Shown: positions 44,083 to 52,791 of the stretch, piece after piece
Numbering within the stretch: the first letter of the stretch is position 1
Layout of the letters: each line of letters opens with the position of its first letter
DNA from: Streptomyces bikiniensis
GTDB lineage: Bacteria > Actinomycetota > Actinomycetes > Streptomycetales > Streptomycetaceae
DNA length: 64,000 nucleotides
NCBI GenBank assembly: GCA_000716465.1
Contig: JNWL01000008.1
Span: 124,001-188,000 of the forward strand
Reading direction: 5' to 3'
Translations under genes and position numbers: made by a program
Notes under the pieces: model-generated
What the model was told of the DNA's origin: nothing
Database searches by the model: none
What the model saw: only the letters and a program-made list of their open reading frames with translations

Positions 44083-44424
44083 TGAACTGGACCTCCCTCG
44101 TGGCAAGGGGAACTCTCCGCCGGAGGCGGGGAGGGGCTCGCGGCGCGGTCGGCCGATCACCGTCCGTCCCGCTGCCCACCCTACGACGGCGAGGTCGGGT
44201 CTCCCCGGACTTCTTGCATCATGGACCGCTTTTCGGAAACGTTCTGTCAGGTTTCGTCACGCCGTGTCGCCGCCCGAAGTGTTGCGGAAGGTCGGATTCC
44301 GGCCTTTCTGTCGCTTCAGGGCCCCTCAAGGCCTCTCAAGGCTCCTCCGGGCCCCCAGGACTCCTCAAGGTCCCCCAAGACCATGCAAGACCCCCCAGGA
44401 CTCCTCGGAAGTGGCCGGGACCGG
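44083..44424. other. Non-coding region upstream of korA with short direct repeats
   Basis: A 342-base gap between the response regulator stop and korA, both on the minus strand, so it should hold the korA promoter. TAGGGT on the minus strand (44178-44183) is a plausible -10, but I see no good -35. Between about 44320 and 44410 there are imperfect direct repeats, the clearest a 15-base copy CCCCCAGGACTCCTC at 44352-44366 and again at 44392-44406. No gene is seen. Confidence 0.5.
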
Positions 44425-45096
44425 TCAGGACCTCAAGTACGTCAACACGGCGAGCACCCGTCGATGGTCGCCGTCACTCGGCGAGAGCCCCAGCTTCAGG
44501 AAGATGTTGCTGATGTGCTTCTCCACCGCGCCATCGCTCACGACCAGCGCCTTCGCGATCGCCGAGTTCGTCCGCCCCTCCGCCATCAGGCCCAGGACCT
44601 CCCGCTCGCGCGGGGTCAGGTTCGCCAGGACGTCCTGCTGCCGGCTGCGGCCGAGGAGCTGCTGCACGACCTCCGGGTCCAGGGCCGTGCCGCCCCCGGC
44701 GACCCGCACGACCGCGTCCACGAACTCGCGGACCTCCGCGACCCGGTCCTTCAGGAGGTAGCCCACGCCCCGGCTGGAACCGGCCAGGAGTTCGGTGGCG
44801 TACTGCTCCTCCACGTACTGCGACAGGACGAGGACCCCGAGCCCCGGGTGGTCCCCGCGCAGCCGCACCGCCGCCCGCACCCCCTCGTCCGTGTGCGTCG
44901 GCGGCATCCGCACGTCCGCCACCACCACGTCCGGCAGCGCCCCCTCGGCCGCGAGCTTCCCCACCGTCTCCACCAGGGCCTCGCCGTCACCGACCTTGGC
45001 GACGACCTCGTGCCCCAGGTCGGTCAGGAGCCGGGTCAGCCCCTCCCGGAGCAGTACCGAGTCCTCGGCGATGACCACCCGCACCCGCTCCGCCAC
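44425..45096 (-). CDS. NarL/LuxR-type two-component response regulator
   Basis: A 223-residue cytoplasmic regulator. The receiver domain has the acidic pair in VVIAEDSVLLREGL, the phospho-acceptor Asp in VVVADVRMPP near residue 57 and the Lys in YLLKDR near residue 107. The C-terminal LuxR helix-turn-helix is LTPREREVLGLMAEGRTNSA near residue 155, ending VEKHISNIFLKLGL. The GTG at 45096 is chosen for the GGAG eight bases before it; an in-frame GTG at 45111 is an alternative. Lies downstream of two paralogous sensor kinases on the same strand and upstream of korAB. Confidence 0.93.
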   Translation of the reverse strand: MAERVRVVIAEDSVLLREGLTRLLTDLGHEVVAKVGDGEALVETVGKLAAEGALPDVVVADVRMPPTHTDEGVRAAVRLRGDHPGLGVLVLSQYVEEQYATELLAGSSRGVGYLLKDRVAEVREFVDAVVRVAGGGTALDPEVVQQLLGRSRQQDVLANLTPREREVLGLMAEGRTNSAIAKALVVSDGAVEKHISNIFLKLGLSPSDGDHRRVLAVLTYLRS

Positions 45097-45186
45097 GTTC
45101 CGCTCTCCCACGCCCCACAGCCCCCGTGATCCGGTCGTCCGGTCTTCCGTCGGAGCCCAGCATCGCACCCGGCGCCGGTGAGGGGC

Positions 45187-46474
45187 CTACGCGCGCCAGG
45201 GCAGTTCGACCGTCACCGTCGTCGGCCCGCCCGCCGGCGAGTCCACGGCGAGCACCCCGTCCACCGCCCCGACCCGCTCGGAGAGCGCCGCCAGGCTCCG
45301 CCCGGCCGCCGCCTCCGCGCCGCCGGCGCCGTCGTCCCGGACCTGGACCATCAGCCGGTCCGCCGTCCGCCACACCTCCACCCAGGCGCGCCGCGCCCGC
45401 GCGTGCTCGGTGACGTTCCGCAGGAGCTCCGAGACCGTGAAGTACGCGATGCCCTCGATCGCCGGGACCGGCCGCGCCGGCAGGTCCACGTCCACCGACA
45501 CCGGGACCGCGCAGCGCGAGGCCACCGCCGACAGGGCCGCGTCCAGGCCCCGGTCGGTGAGGACGGCCGGGTGGATGCCCCGGGCCAGGTCCCGCAGCTC
45601 CTGGAGCGCGAGCTTCACCTCGCCGTGCGCCTCCTCCACCAGGGCCGCCGCCGCCTCCGGGTCCTGCGCCAGCCTCTCCTTCGCCAGGCCCAGGTCCATG
45701 GCGAGCGCCGACAGCCGGGCCTGCGCGCCGTCGTGCAGCGCCCGCTCGATGCGCCGCAGGTCGGCGGCGGCGGTGTCCACGAGCACGCCCCGGTCCGACT
45801 CCAGCTCCGTCACGCGCGAGGCCGGCCGGGACGGGCCGAGCAGCCCGGCCACCAGGAACCGGTCCACGGCGACGAACCCGCGCAGCAGCCACGGCCCGAC
45901 CATCACGAACAGCAGGCCGACCAGGCTCGTCACCGCGATCTCGAAGGGCGAGTCCAGGTAGAGGCCGTGCGTCCCGTCGCCGTACAGCTGGATCCCGTCC
46001 TGCCCGACGTACGCGGGGAACGTCCACTGCCACAGCGGGTACGTGAGGAGGCCCCAGCCCCACCCCCAGAACGCCACCGTCACCGAGAAGGAGAACACCG
46101 CCCACGGCATGTGCACGAACGCGTAGAGCAGGTGCCGCCAGGACGCCCCGCTCTTCAGCACGGCCCCCATCCACGAGAACGGCCCGCCGGTCCGGCCGCG
46201 CACCGGCTCCGGCGCCGCCACGTCGAGGCCGAGCAGCGCCCGCGCCCGGGCCCGCTCGACGACGCCGAAGCCCCGGCACAGGGCGAGCGCCCCGGCCAGG
46301 ACCGGCACGCCGAGGAAGGTGACGAGCAGCCCGGCGCCGGCCGAGACGAGGGAGACGGAGAGCGCGAACCAGCAGACGCTCAGCGGGAGGCCGATCAGGA
46401 CGTACCCGAAGGCGCGCCAGGTGCGGCCCTCGAACGGCGCGCGGATCGCGGCGGGGGGGGCGGGGGGAGGGCAT
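45187..46474 (-). CDS. NarL-family sensor histidine kinase, apparent frameshift near N-terminus
   Basis: Membrane sensor kinase with a putative-sensor domain, the dimerisation/phospho-acceptor motif RRIERALHDGAQARLSALAM, and the ATPase motifs ELLRNVTEHARARR and VRDDGAGG. The uninterrupted frame has no start before GTG 46308, which would remove the first membrane pair. Homology with the neighbouring kinase continues upstream (APFEGRTWRAFGYVLIGLPL) to an ATG at 46474. That ATG is out of frame by one base across a run of eight G (46453-46460); one base fewer restores it. It may be a sequencing error, slippage or a real frameshift. Otherwise intact. Confidence 0.8.
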
Positions 46475-46619
46475 GGCGAACGTCCTTCTCTGCGGGTGGG
46501 CGGGGTCCGTCGGCGGCGCGACGCGGGGCGGTACGTGGTCCAGGATTCCGTTCCGGCGGGTGCCGGACCATGAGGGAGGTCGGCGTCTGCGGGCGGGGGT
46601 TTTCCCCACCTCGGAACCT

Positions 46620-46685
46620 GGGGCCGGGCCCCGGGACCCGGGCCTGGGGGCCCGGGCCTCGGGTTCCCGGGCTTGGCCCGGCCCC
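46620..46685. repeat. Extended GC palindrome between the two kinase genes
   Basis: An 11-base inverted repeat GGGGCCGGGCC (46620-46630) and its complement (46675-46685) enclose further self-complementary GGGCCCGGG blocks. The whole lies in the roughly 250-base space between the two histidine kinase genes on the minus strand. It could act as a terminator or attenuator that separates their expression. Confidence 0.65.
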
Positions 46686-46722
46686 CGGCCCCGGCCCTTC
46701 CGCCCGCCCCCCCGGGTGGCGG

Positions 46723-47925
46723 CTACCGCGCGCCCGCGCCCCGCCCCCGCCACGGCAGCTCCGCCGTGACCGTCGTCGGGCCGCCCGCCGGGGAGTCCAG
46801 GACCAGGACGCCGTCGACCGCGCCGAGGCGCTCCCCGAGCCCGGCGAGCCCCGTGCCGCCGCCGAGGCGCGCCCCGCCGGTGCCGTCGTCCCGGACCTGG
46901 AGCATCAGCCGGTCGCCCGCCCGCCACACCTCCACGGAGGCGGACCGGGCGCGGGAGTGCTTGGAGACGTTCTGGAGCAGCTCCGAGACCGTGAAGTACG
47001 CGATGCCCTCGATCGCCTCCGCCGGCCGCTCGGCCAGGTCGACGTCGACCCGCACCGGCACCGTGCAGCGCGCGGAGACCGAGGACAGGGCCGCGCCGAG
47101 CCCCCGGTCGGTGAGGACGGCCGGGTGGATGCCCCGGGCCAGGTCCCGCAGCTCCTGGAGCGCGAGCTTCACCTCGCCGTGCGCCTCGTCCACCATCGCG
47201 GCGGCCGCCTCCGGGTCGTCCAGGAGCTTCTCCTTGGCCAGGCCGAGCCCCATCGCGAGGGCGACGAGCCGGGCCTGCGCGCCGTCGTGCAGGTCGCGCT
47301 CGATGCGCCGCAGGTCGGCGGCGGCGGTGTCCACGACCACGCCCCGGTCCGTCTCCAGCTCGGCGATCCGCCGCTCCAGCTCGTCGGAGGGCGAGAGCAG
47401 CCCCCGGACCATCCCCCGGTCGGCGCTCGCGAGCAGCCGCGACGCGAAGGGCAGCAGGGGCCAGAGGACGAGGAGGGAGACCAGGGTGACCGTGAACGTC
47501 AGGATGCCCCAGGGCAGCCGGATCAGCCCGTACAGCTGGGTCCGCCAGGCCACCGGGTCCTTCAGCGCGGACCAGAGCCAGTCGAGGAAGCCGTCGTGCC
47601 GGGGCAGCGGGGACGGCTCCCGGACCGCGACGCCGAGCAGGCCCCGGGCCCGCGCCCGCTCCGACCGGCCGAGCAGCCGGGCGCCGCCGAGGCCGAGGGC
47701 GAGCAGCGGCAGGCCGACCACGGTGACCGAGAGGCCCACGCCGAGCAGCACGCTCACCACCGCGTAGACGAAGCCGACCAGCGTCGTGACCAGGTTGGAG
47801 AGGAGGAAGGCGACCGCCTTCCAGGTCTCCTTGCCGTAGGCGGTGCGGGGACGCGCCGTCGTGCCGGAGGGGGCGGCGGCGGAACCCGTGGAAGGGGCGG
47901 CGGCGGAGTCGTGATCGGCACTCAT
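46723..47925 (-). CDS. NarL-family sensor histidine kinase
   Basis: A 400-residue membrane kinase, paralogue of its downstream neighbour. After a 30-residue hydrophilic start come hydrophobic pairs near residues 40-80 and 125-155 (putative sensor domain). Then comes the HisKA_3-type motif RRIERDLHDGAQARLVALAM near residue 205 and the ATPase with ELLQNVSKHSRARS and QVRDDGTGG. The ATG at 47925 begins MSADHDSAAAP. Faces away from the second nuo cluster across a 150-base gap. Two kinases and one regulator suggest both feed the same regulator. Confidence 0.92.
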   Translation of the reverse strand: MSADHDSAAAPSTGSAAAPSGTTARPRTAYGKETWKAVAFLLSNLVTTLVGFVYAVVSVLLGVGLSVTVVGLPLLALGLGGARLLGRSERARARGLLGVAVREPSPLPRHDGFLDWLWSALKDPVAWRTQLYGLIRLPWGILTFTVTLVSLLVLWPLLPFASRLLASADRGMVRGLLSPSDELERRIAELETDRGVVVDTAAADLRRIERDLHDGAQARLVALAMGLGLAKEKLLDDPEAAAAMVDEAHGEVKLALQELRDLARGIHPAVLTDRGLGAALSSVSARCTVPVRVDVDLAERPAEAIEGIAYFTVSELLQNVSKHSRARSASVEVWRAGDRLMLQVRDDGTGGARLGGGTGLAGLGERLGAVDGVLVLDSPAGGPTTVTAELPWRGRGAGAR

Positions 47926-48023
47926 GGGCCCCAGGGTGCCCGGCGCGCCTCCCGCGCCGCCATGGGGGAGGTGGGCCGGTGGGAGAGGGGGTTAACCCCA
48001 CCGGAACCGGCCACCGCGACTGC

Positions 48024-48051
48024 TTACGGTCCCTTTAGCAGGGCCTAGACT
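48024..48051 (+). promoter_or_regulatory. Candidate vegetative promoter for the second nuo cluster
   Basis: TTACGG at 48024-48029 and TAGACT at 48046-48051 are separated by 16 bases, close to the Streptomyces main sigma-factor pattern (TTGAC-like and TAGRRT). A start near 48058 would leave a short leader before the GAGGGG ribosome-binding site of nuoA2. It lies in the gap shared with the divergent kinase gene. Confidence 0.5.
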
Positions 48052-48105
48052 CGCGTGCGTACAGAACAGAAGTGACCCATGGGACACCTGGAGCGAGGGG
48101 CGGAC

Positions 48106-48507
48106 GTGCGGGAACCGACCGTTGTCGCGGCCGACGCGGCGGACTACTTCCAGACGTACTCCGTCGTCGGCCTGCTCGCCGTCGTCGGCGTGCTCTTCGT
48201 CGCCGTGGCGTTCGGCGCCGGCCGGCTGCTCCGGCCCGTCGTGCCGACGCCCGAGAAGCTCCTCACGTACGAGTGCGGTGTCGATCCCGTGGGGGAGGGC
48301 TGGGCGCACACCCAGGTGCGCTACTACGTGTACGCCTTCCTCTACGTGATCTTCGCCGTCGACTCGATCTTCCTCTTCCCCTGGGCGACGGTCTTCGCCG
48401 CGCCCGGCTACGGCGCCACGACCCTGGTCGAGATGTTCGTCTTCCTCGGCTTCCTGGCCGTGGGGCTGCTCTACGCGTACAAGAAGGGCGTCCTGGCATG
48501 GACGTAA
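48106..48507 (+). CDS. nuoA2: NADH-quinone oxidoreductase subunit A, second copy (NuoA2)
   Basis: First gene of a second, incomplete nuo cluster. The product has three hydrophobic segments and the family loop [20 protein letters not shown] followed by [13 protein letters not shown], in which one acidic residue of the usual FDIE pair is retained. The GTG at 48106 has GAGGGG five bases upstream. The in-frame ATG at 48079 would add nine residues but has no ribosome-binding site. The ending KKGVLAWT is typical. It overlaps nuoB2 by ten bases. Confidence 0.92.
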   Translation: MREPTVVAADAADYFQTYSVVGLLAVVGVLFVAVAFGAGRLLRPVVPTPEKLLTYECGVDPVGEGWAHTQVRYYVYAFLYVIFAVDSIFLFPWATVFAAPGYGATTLVEMFVFLGFLAVGLLYAYKKGVLAWT

Positions 48508-49085
48508 CACCCGAAACCGGATCCGGCCCCGTGGCCCTGCCCGCCCCGAAACTGGGGACGCTCGCCCGCCTGGCCCCGGAGCCGATGAAGGTGGTCCTCA
48601 ACTGGGGCCGCCGCTACAGCCTGTGGGTCTTCAACTTCGGACTCGCCTGCTGCGCGATCGAGTTCATCGCCGCGTCGATGGCCCGGCACGACTTCATCCG
48701 CCTCGGCGTGATCCCCTTCGCGCCCGGCCCGCGCCAGGCCGACCTGATGATCGTCTCGGGCACGGTGACGGACAAGATGGCACCGGCCGTGAAGCGCCTC
48801 TACGAGCAGATGCCCGAACCGAAGTACGTCATCTCCTTCGGCGCCTGCTCCAACTGCGGCGGCCCGTACTGGGACTCGTACTCGGTGACGAAGGGCGTCG
48901 ACCAGATCATCCCGGTCGACGTGTACGTGCCGGGGTGCCCGCCCCGGCCGGAGGCGCTGCTCCAGGGCATCCTCAAGCTCCAGGAGAAGATCGCGCGGGA
49001 GAACCTGGCGGAGCGGTACGGCCGGTCCGCGTCGGTGCCGGAGCTGACGAGCCCGCTGACGCCCCCGCCGGGAGGCACGGCATGA
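48498..49085 (+). CDS. nuoB2: NADH-quinone oxidoreductase subunit B, second copy (NuoB2)
   Basis: A 195-residue homologue of NuoB. All cluster N2 ligands are visible: the tandem cysteines in [12 protein letters not shown] near residue 54, [13 protein letters not shown] near residue 118 and [14 protein letters not shown] near residue 150. It differs from NuoB1 across the N-terminus and tail, so it is an old paralogue and not a recent copy. The ATG at 48498 overlaps nuoA2; the stop overlaps nuoC2. Confidence 0.95.
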   Translation: MDVTPETGSGPVALPAPKLGTLARLAPEPMKVVLNWGRRYSLWVFNFGLACCAIEFIAASMARHDFIRLGVIPFAPGPRQADLMIVSGTVTDKMAPAVKRLYEQMPEPKYVISFGACSNCGGPYWDSYSVTKGVDQIIPVDVYVPGCPPRPEALLQGILKLQEKIARENLAERYGRSASVPELTSPLTPPPGGTA

Positions 49086-50245
49086 GCACGTACGGCGATC
49101 TCCCCGAGTCGGTGACGGAGGTCTTCGGCGAGGAGGCGACGGCGGAGCGGGCGTACGACCTGCTGACGGTCGACGTGCCGCCGGCCTCCTGGACCACCGC
49201 CCTGACCACGGCCCGCGACGAGCTGGGCTGCACCTACTTCGACTGGCTGAGCGCGGTCGACGAGCCGGGCACGGGGATCCGGGTCTGCGCCCACGTGGTG
49301 GCGCTCGGGGAGGGCGGCCCGCGCCGCCTCCTCGTCCGCACGACGGTTCCGCACTCCGCCCCCGTCCTCCCCACGGCGGTGGAGGTGTACGCGGGCGCGG
49401 GCTGGCACGAGCGCGAGACCCACGAGATGTTCGGCGTGGACTTCACGGGCCACCCGAACCCGGCGCCGCTCCTCCTCCCCGAGAACTTCGAGGGCCACCC
49501 GCTGCGCAAGGACTTCGTCCTCGCGGCCCGGGTCGCCAAGGCGTGGCCGGGCGCGAAGGAACCGGGCGAGTCCCACGACGGCGGCGCTCCCAAGCGGCGC
49601 CAGATGCTCCCGCCGGGCGTCCCGGACCCCAACGAGTGGGGCCCCCTCAAGGGCCAGCTCCCCCCGGCCCCCACCCGACCCGAACGCCCGGCCCGCCGCA
49701 CCCGCACGACGACGGACACCACTCCGACGCCTTCACCCCGCCGCACCCGCACGGCCTCGGAGGACCCGGCGAGCCAGGAGACGCCGGCGGCCCCGCCCCG
49801 CCGCATGCGCTCGGCGTCGGACGGCTCGGCGAGCCAGGACCCGGCGGCCCCGCCCCGTCGCATGCGCTCGGCGTCGGACGGCTCGGTGAGCCAGACGGCG
49901 GGGGATCAGACGGCCCCCCGGCGTACCCGCAGCTCGGACGCCCCCTGGCACCACGCCCGCCCCGCCTTCGACGAGGAACCCGAGGCCCCGGCGGAGCCGG
50001 ACACCGCACCGGCCCCGCAGGTGGCCCCGGCAACTCCGGCGGAGCCGGACACCGCCACCGAGCCGGACACTGCCGCCAAACCGGACACCGCCACCGAGCC
50101 GGCCGCCCCGGCCGAGCCCGGCACGGACGCCGAGCCCGGCAAGGACGCCGAGCCCGGCAAGGACGCCGAGCCCGGCAAGGAAAAGCCCACCGCCCCGGAC
50201 ACCGACTCCGACCCCACCCACCCCGCCGGAGGCGATCCCGCGTGA
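49082..50245 (+). CDS. nuoC2: NADH-quinone oxidoreductase subunit C, second copy (NuoC2), with repetitive tail
   Basis: The first 150 residues or so are a NuoC domain with [20 protein letters not shown] near residue 105 and [18 protein letters not shown] near residue 137. From about residue 175 to 387 the protein is a low-complexity tail. Three imperfect 19-residue repeats ([12 protein letters not shown] type) are followed by Glu-Pro-Asp-Thr-Ala repeats and three AEPGKD repeats. There is no NuoD domain and no nuoD gene follows: nuoH2 starts at the stop codon (4-base overlap). The tail may be disordered; its role is unknown. Confidence 0.92.
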   Translation: MSTYGDLPESVTEVFGEEATAERAYDLLTVDVPPASWTTALTTARDELGCTYFDWLSAVDEPGTGIRVCAHVVALGEGGPRRLLVRTTVPHSAPVLPTAVEVYAGAGWHERETHEMFGVDFTGHPNPAPLLLPENFEGHPLRKDFVLAARVAKAWPGAKEPGESHDGGAPKRRQMLPPGVPDPNEWGPLKGQLPPAPTRPERPARRTRTTTDTTPTPSPRRTRTASEDPASQETPAAPPRRMRSASDGSASQDPAAPPRRMRSASDGSVSQTAGDQTAPRRTRSSDAPWHHARPAFDEEPEAPAEPDTAPAPQVAPATPAEPDTATEPDTAAKPDTATEPAAPAEPGTDAEPGKDAEPGKDAEPGKEKPTAPDTDSDPTHPAGGDPA

Positions 50246-51210
50246 ACGACGTACTCGACGTCGCCCTCCGGCTCCTCGTCGTCTTCGCCGTCTTCCTCGT
50301 GCTGCCCCTCGTCGTCGGCCAGACCGAGCACAAGGTCATGGCCCACATGCAGGGCCGCCTCGGCCCCATGTACGCCGGCGGCTTCCACGGCTGGGCCCAG
50401 CTCGTCGCCGACGGCGTGAAGTTCGCGCAGAAGGAGGACGTGGTCCCGAAGGACGCCGACCGGCGGGTCTTCCAGCTCGCGCCGGCCGTCGCCCTCCTCC
50501 CGTACCTCCTCGTCCTCGTCGCGATCCCGGTCGGCCCGGGCGAGGGGGCCGTCGGCCAGGTCGTCGACGCGGGGATCTTCTTCGTGCTCGCCGTGATGGG
50601 CGTCGGCGTCCTCGGCAGCCTCATGGCCGGCTGGGCGTCCGCGAACAAGTTCTCGCTGCTCGGCGGCCTGCGGACCGCCGCCCAGCTCCTCGCGTACGAG
50701 CTCCCGATGCTCCTCGCCGCCGCCTCCGTCGCGATGGCCGCCGGCACCGTCTCCCTCCCCGGCATCCTGAACGCCTTCGAGTGGTGGTGGCTGCCCTGGC
50801 AGATCGTCGGCGCGCTGGTCTTCTTCGTGGCCGGCCTCGCCGAACTCCAGCGGCCCCCGTTCGACATGCCGGTCGCGGACTCCGAGATCATCTTCGGCGC
50901 GTACACCGAGTACACCGGCCTCCGCTTCGCGCTCTTCCTGCTCGCCGAGTACGCCGGCATCGTCGTCCTCTGCGGCCTCACCACCGTCCTCTTCCTCGGC
51001 GGCTGGCACGGCCCCCTCGGCGCCGACGGCCTCGGCTGGGTCTGGACCCTCCTGAAGACCGCCGTCCTCGCCTTCGTCGTCATCTGGCTGCGGGTCAGCT
51101 ACCCGCGCCTGCGCGAGGACCAGCTCCAGCGCCTCGCCTGGACGACGCTCGTCCCGCTCGCCCTCGCGCAGATCGCGCTCACCGGCATCGTGAAGGTGGC
51201 GATCAACTAA
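50242..51210 (+). CDS. nuoH2: NADH-quinone oxidoreductase subunit H, second copy (NuoH2)
   Basis: A 322-residue membrane protein with about eight helices and the family motif region [20 protein letters not shown] near residue 36. The quinone-chamber loop reads [20 protein letters not shown] (Glu201 onward), where most complex I proteins, including NuoH1 here, have a glutamate after the proline of PFDMPE. In NuoH2 it is Val211. It lacks the long C-terminal tail of NuoH1. The start GTG overlaps nuoC2; the stop overlaps the nuoI2 start by one base (TAATG). Confidence 0.93.
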   Translation: MNDVLDVALRLLVVFAVFLVLPLVVGQTEHKVMAHMQGRLGPMYAGGFHGWAQLVADGVKFAQKEDVVPKDADRRVFQLAPAVALLPYLLVLVAIPVGPGEGAVGQVVDAGIFFVLAVMGVGVLGSLMAGWASANKFSLLGGLRTAAQLLAYELPMLLAAASVAMAAGTVSLPGILNAFEWWWLPWQIVGALVFFVAGLAELQRPPFDMPVADSEIIFGAYTEYTGLRFALFLLAEYAGIVVLCGLTTVLFLGGWHGPLGADGLGWVWTLLKTAVLAFVVIWLRVSYPRLREDQLQRLAWTTLVPLALAQIALTGIVKVAIN

Positions 51211-51785
51211 TGGCCCCTCTTCTCCCGCCCTCCCGACCCGGCATCCCCGGCTCCGGCCTCGCCAAGGGCCTCGCCGTCACCCTCCGCACGATGACGCGGC
51301 GCTCGCACACCGCGCAGTACCCCGACGTGCAGCCCGAACTCCCGCCCCGCACCCGCGGGGTCATCGGCCTGTTCGAGGAGAACTGCACGGTCTGCATGCT
51401 CTGCGCCCGCGAGTGCCCCGACTGGTGCATCTACATCGACTCCCACAAGGAGACGGTGCCGCCCGCCGCCCCCGGCGGCCGCGAGCGCAGCCGGAACGTC
51501 CTCGACCGGTTCGCCATCGACTTCGCGCTCTGCATGTACTGCGGCATCTGCATCGAGGTGTGCCCCTTCGACGCGCTGTTCTGGTCGCCCGAGTTCGAGT
51601 ACGCGGAGACCGACATCCACGAGCTGACGCACGAACGCGACAAGCTCCGCGAGTGGATGTGGACGGTCCCGGAGCCGCCCGCGCTCGACCCGCGCGCGGA
51701 GGAGCCGAAGGAGATCGCCGCCGCCCGCAAGGCGGCGGAGAAGGCCGCGGCGGCAGCGGCGGCGGCCGAGGGGGAACAGCGGTGA
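51210..51785 (+). CDS. nuoI2: NADH-quinone oxidoreductase subunit I, second copy (NuoI2)
   Basis: A 191-residue ferredoxin-like subunit. Both [4Fe-4S] motifs are complete: [18 protein letters not shown] near residue 59 and [18 protein letters not shown] near residue 108. The N-terminal membrane-surface helix region ([12 protein letters not shown]) is present. The C-terminus ends in an Ala/Lys/Glu helix ([18 protein letters not shown]). Sequence between the clusters differs from NuoI1. Translation is coupled to nuoH2. Confidence 0.94.
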   Translation: MAPLLPPSRPGIPGSGLAKGLAVTLRTMTRRSHTAQYPDVQPELPPRTRGVIGLFEENCTVCMLCARECPDWCIYIDSHKETVPPAAPGGRERSRNVLDRFAIDFALCMYCGICIEVCPFDALFWSPEFEYAETDIHELTHERDKLREWMWTVPEPPALDPRAEEPKEIAAARKAAEKAAAAAAAAEGEQR

Positions 51786-52387
51786 TCCTGACAACAGCAC
51801 AGGCAGCACAGGCAGCACAGGTGGCACAGACGGCACAGGCGGCACAGGCGGCACAGGAACACGGCTTCCTCTCGCCCACCGGCGTCGAGATCGCCTTCCT
51901 CCTCGTCGGCCTCGTCACCCTCGGCGCCGCCGTCGTCACCGTCACCACCCGCCAACTGGTGCACGCCGCCCTCTGGCTGGTCGTGGCCCTCGGCGGCCTC
52001 GCCGTCGAGTACCTGCTCCTGACCGCCGAGTTCATCGCCTGGGTCCAGGTGCTGATCTACGTCGGCTCCGTCGTCGTCCTCCTCCTCTTCGGCCTCATGC
52101 TCACCAAGGCCCCCATCGGCCGCTCCCCGGACACCGACTCGGCCAACCGCCCGGTCGCCCTCGCCGTGGCCCTGGCCGCCGCGGCCGCGCTCGTCTGGGT
52201 GGTCGTCGACGCGTTCCGCACGACCTGGATCGACCTCGACGGGGCCGTCCAGGGCTCCACCGAGGTGACCGGTTCGATCCTCTTCCGGCACTGGGTGCTG
52301 CCCTTCGAGGCGCTGTCCGTGCTCCTCCTGGCCGCCCTGGTCGGCGCCATCGTGCTCTCCCGGAAGAAGAAGGAGGGGGAGCGCTGA
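51782..52387 (+). CDS. nuoJ2: NADH-quinone oxidoreductase subunit J, second copy (NuoJ2)
   Basis: A 201-residue membrane subunit with five helices and the NuoJ motif [20 protein letters not shown] near residue 80. It lacks the long charged tail of NuoJ1. The N-terminus is odd: residues 6-27 are Ala-Gln repeats encoded by a 9-base tandem repeat, before the conserved part begins at [14 protein letters not shown]. The GTG start at 51782 overlaps nuoI2. It overlaps nuoK2 by one base (TGATG). Confidence 0.93.
   Translation: MILTTAQAAQAAQVAQTAQAAQAAQEHGFLSPTGVEIAFLLVGLVTLGAAVVTVTTRQLVHAALWLVVALGGLAVEYLLLTAEFIAWVQVLIYVGSVVVLLLFGLMLTKAPIGRSPDTDSANRPVALAVALAAAAALVWVVVDAFRTTWIDLDGAVQGSTEVTGSILFRHWVLPFEALSVLLLAALVGAIVLSRKKKEGER
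51797..51859 (+). repeat. 9-bp tandem repeat in the nuoJ2 5' end
   Basis: Seven copies of a nine-base unit starting GCACAG, at 51797, 51806, 51815, 51824, 51833, 51842 and 51851. The unit is in frame and encodes Ala-Gln-X. Being a multiple of three, copy-number change would not shift the frame. Confidence 0.92.
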
Positions 52388-52791
52388 TGCACCTCGCCTA
52401 CCCCGCCGTCCTCGCCGCCCTCCTCTTCTGCACCGGCCTCTACGGCGTCCTCGCCCGCCGCAACGCCATCCTCGTCCTGATGTCCGTCGAGCTGATGCTC
52501 AACGCCGTCAACCTCAACCTCGTCGCCTTCGACGTCTGGCTCCGCGACGCCCTCCACGCCGGGCAGGCCCTCACCCTCTTCACCATCGCCGTCGCCGCCG
52601 CGGAGATCGGCATCGGCCTCGCGATCGTCCTGATGGTCCACCGCAACCGCGGCACCTCGGACGTCGACCGCCTCCGCGAGACGGCGGAGCACCCGCACGA
52701 GGACCCGGACACGGACCCGCACGAGGACCCGGACACGGCCCCGCACGCCCACGCGGGCCCGCACGACGAGAAGGCCGAGGCCGCCGCGTGA
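52387..52791 (+). CDS. nuoK2: NADH-quinone oxidoreductase subunit K, second copy (NuoK2)
   Basis: A 134-residue protein. The first 100 residues are a normal three-helix NuoK with both membrane glutamates ([18 protein letters not shown] and [16 protein letters not shown]). A further 35 residues form a His/Asp/Pro-rich tail with the repeated unit HEDPDT, absent from NuoK1. The ATG at 52387 overlaps the nuoJ2 stop by one base; the end overlaps nuoL2. Confidence 0.94.
   Translation: MHLAYPAVLAALLFCTGLYGVLARRNAILVLMSVELMLNAVNLNLVAFDVWLRDALHAGQALTLFTIAVAAAEIGIGLAIVLMVHRNRGTSDVDRLRETAEHPHEDPDTDPHEDPDTAPHAHAGPHDEKAEAAA

Noticed and set aside
44083..44160. Longer korA start at 44160
   Set aside because: The frame is open upstream, but the GTG at 44082 has a well-placed GGAGG and the extra 26 residues do not resemble the family.
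48079..48105. ATG at 48079 as the nuoA2 start
   Set aside because: It has no ribosome-binding site, while GTG 48106 has GAGGGG five bases upstream. The added nine residues cannot be excluded.
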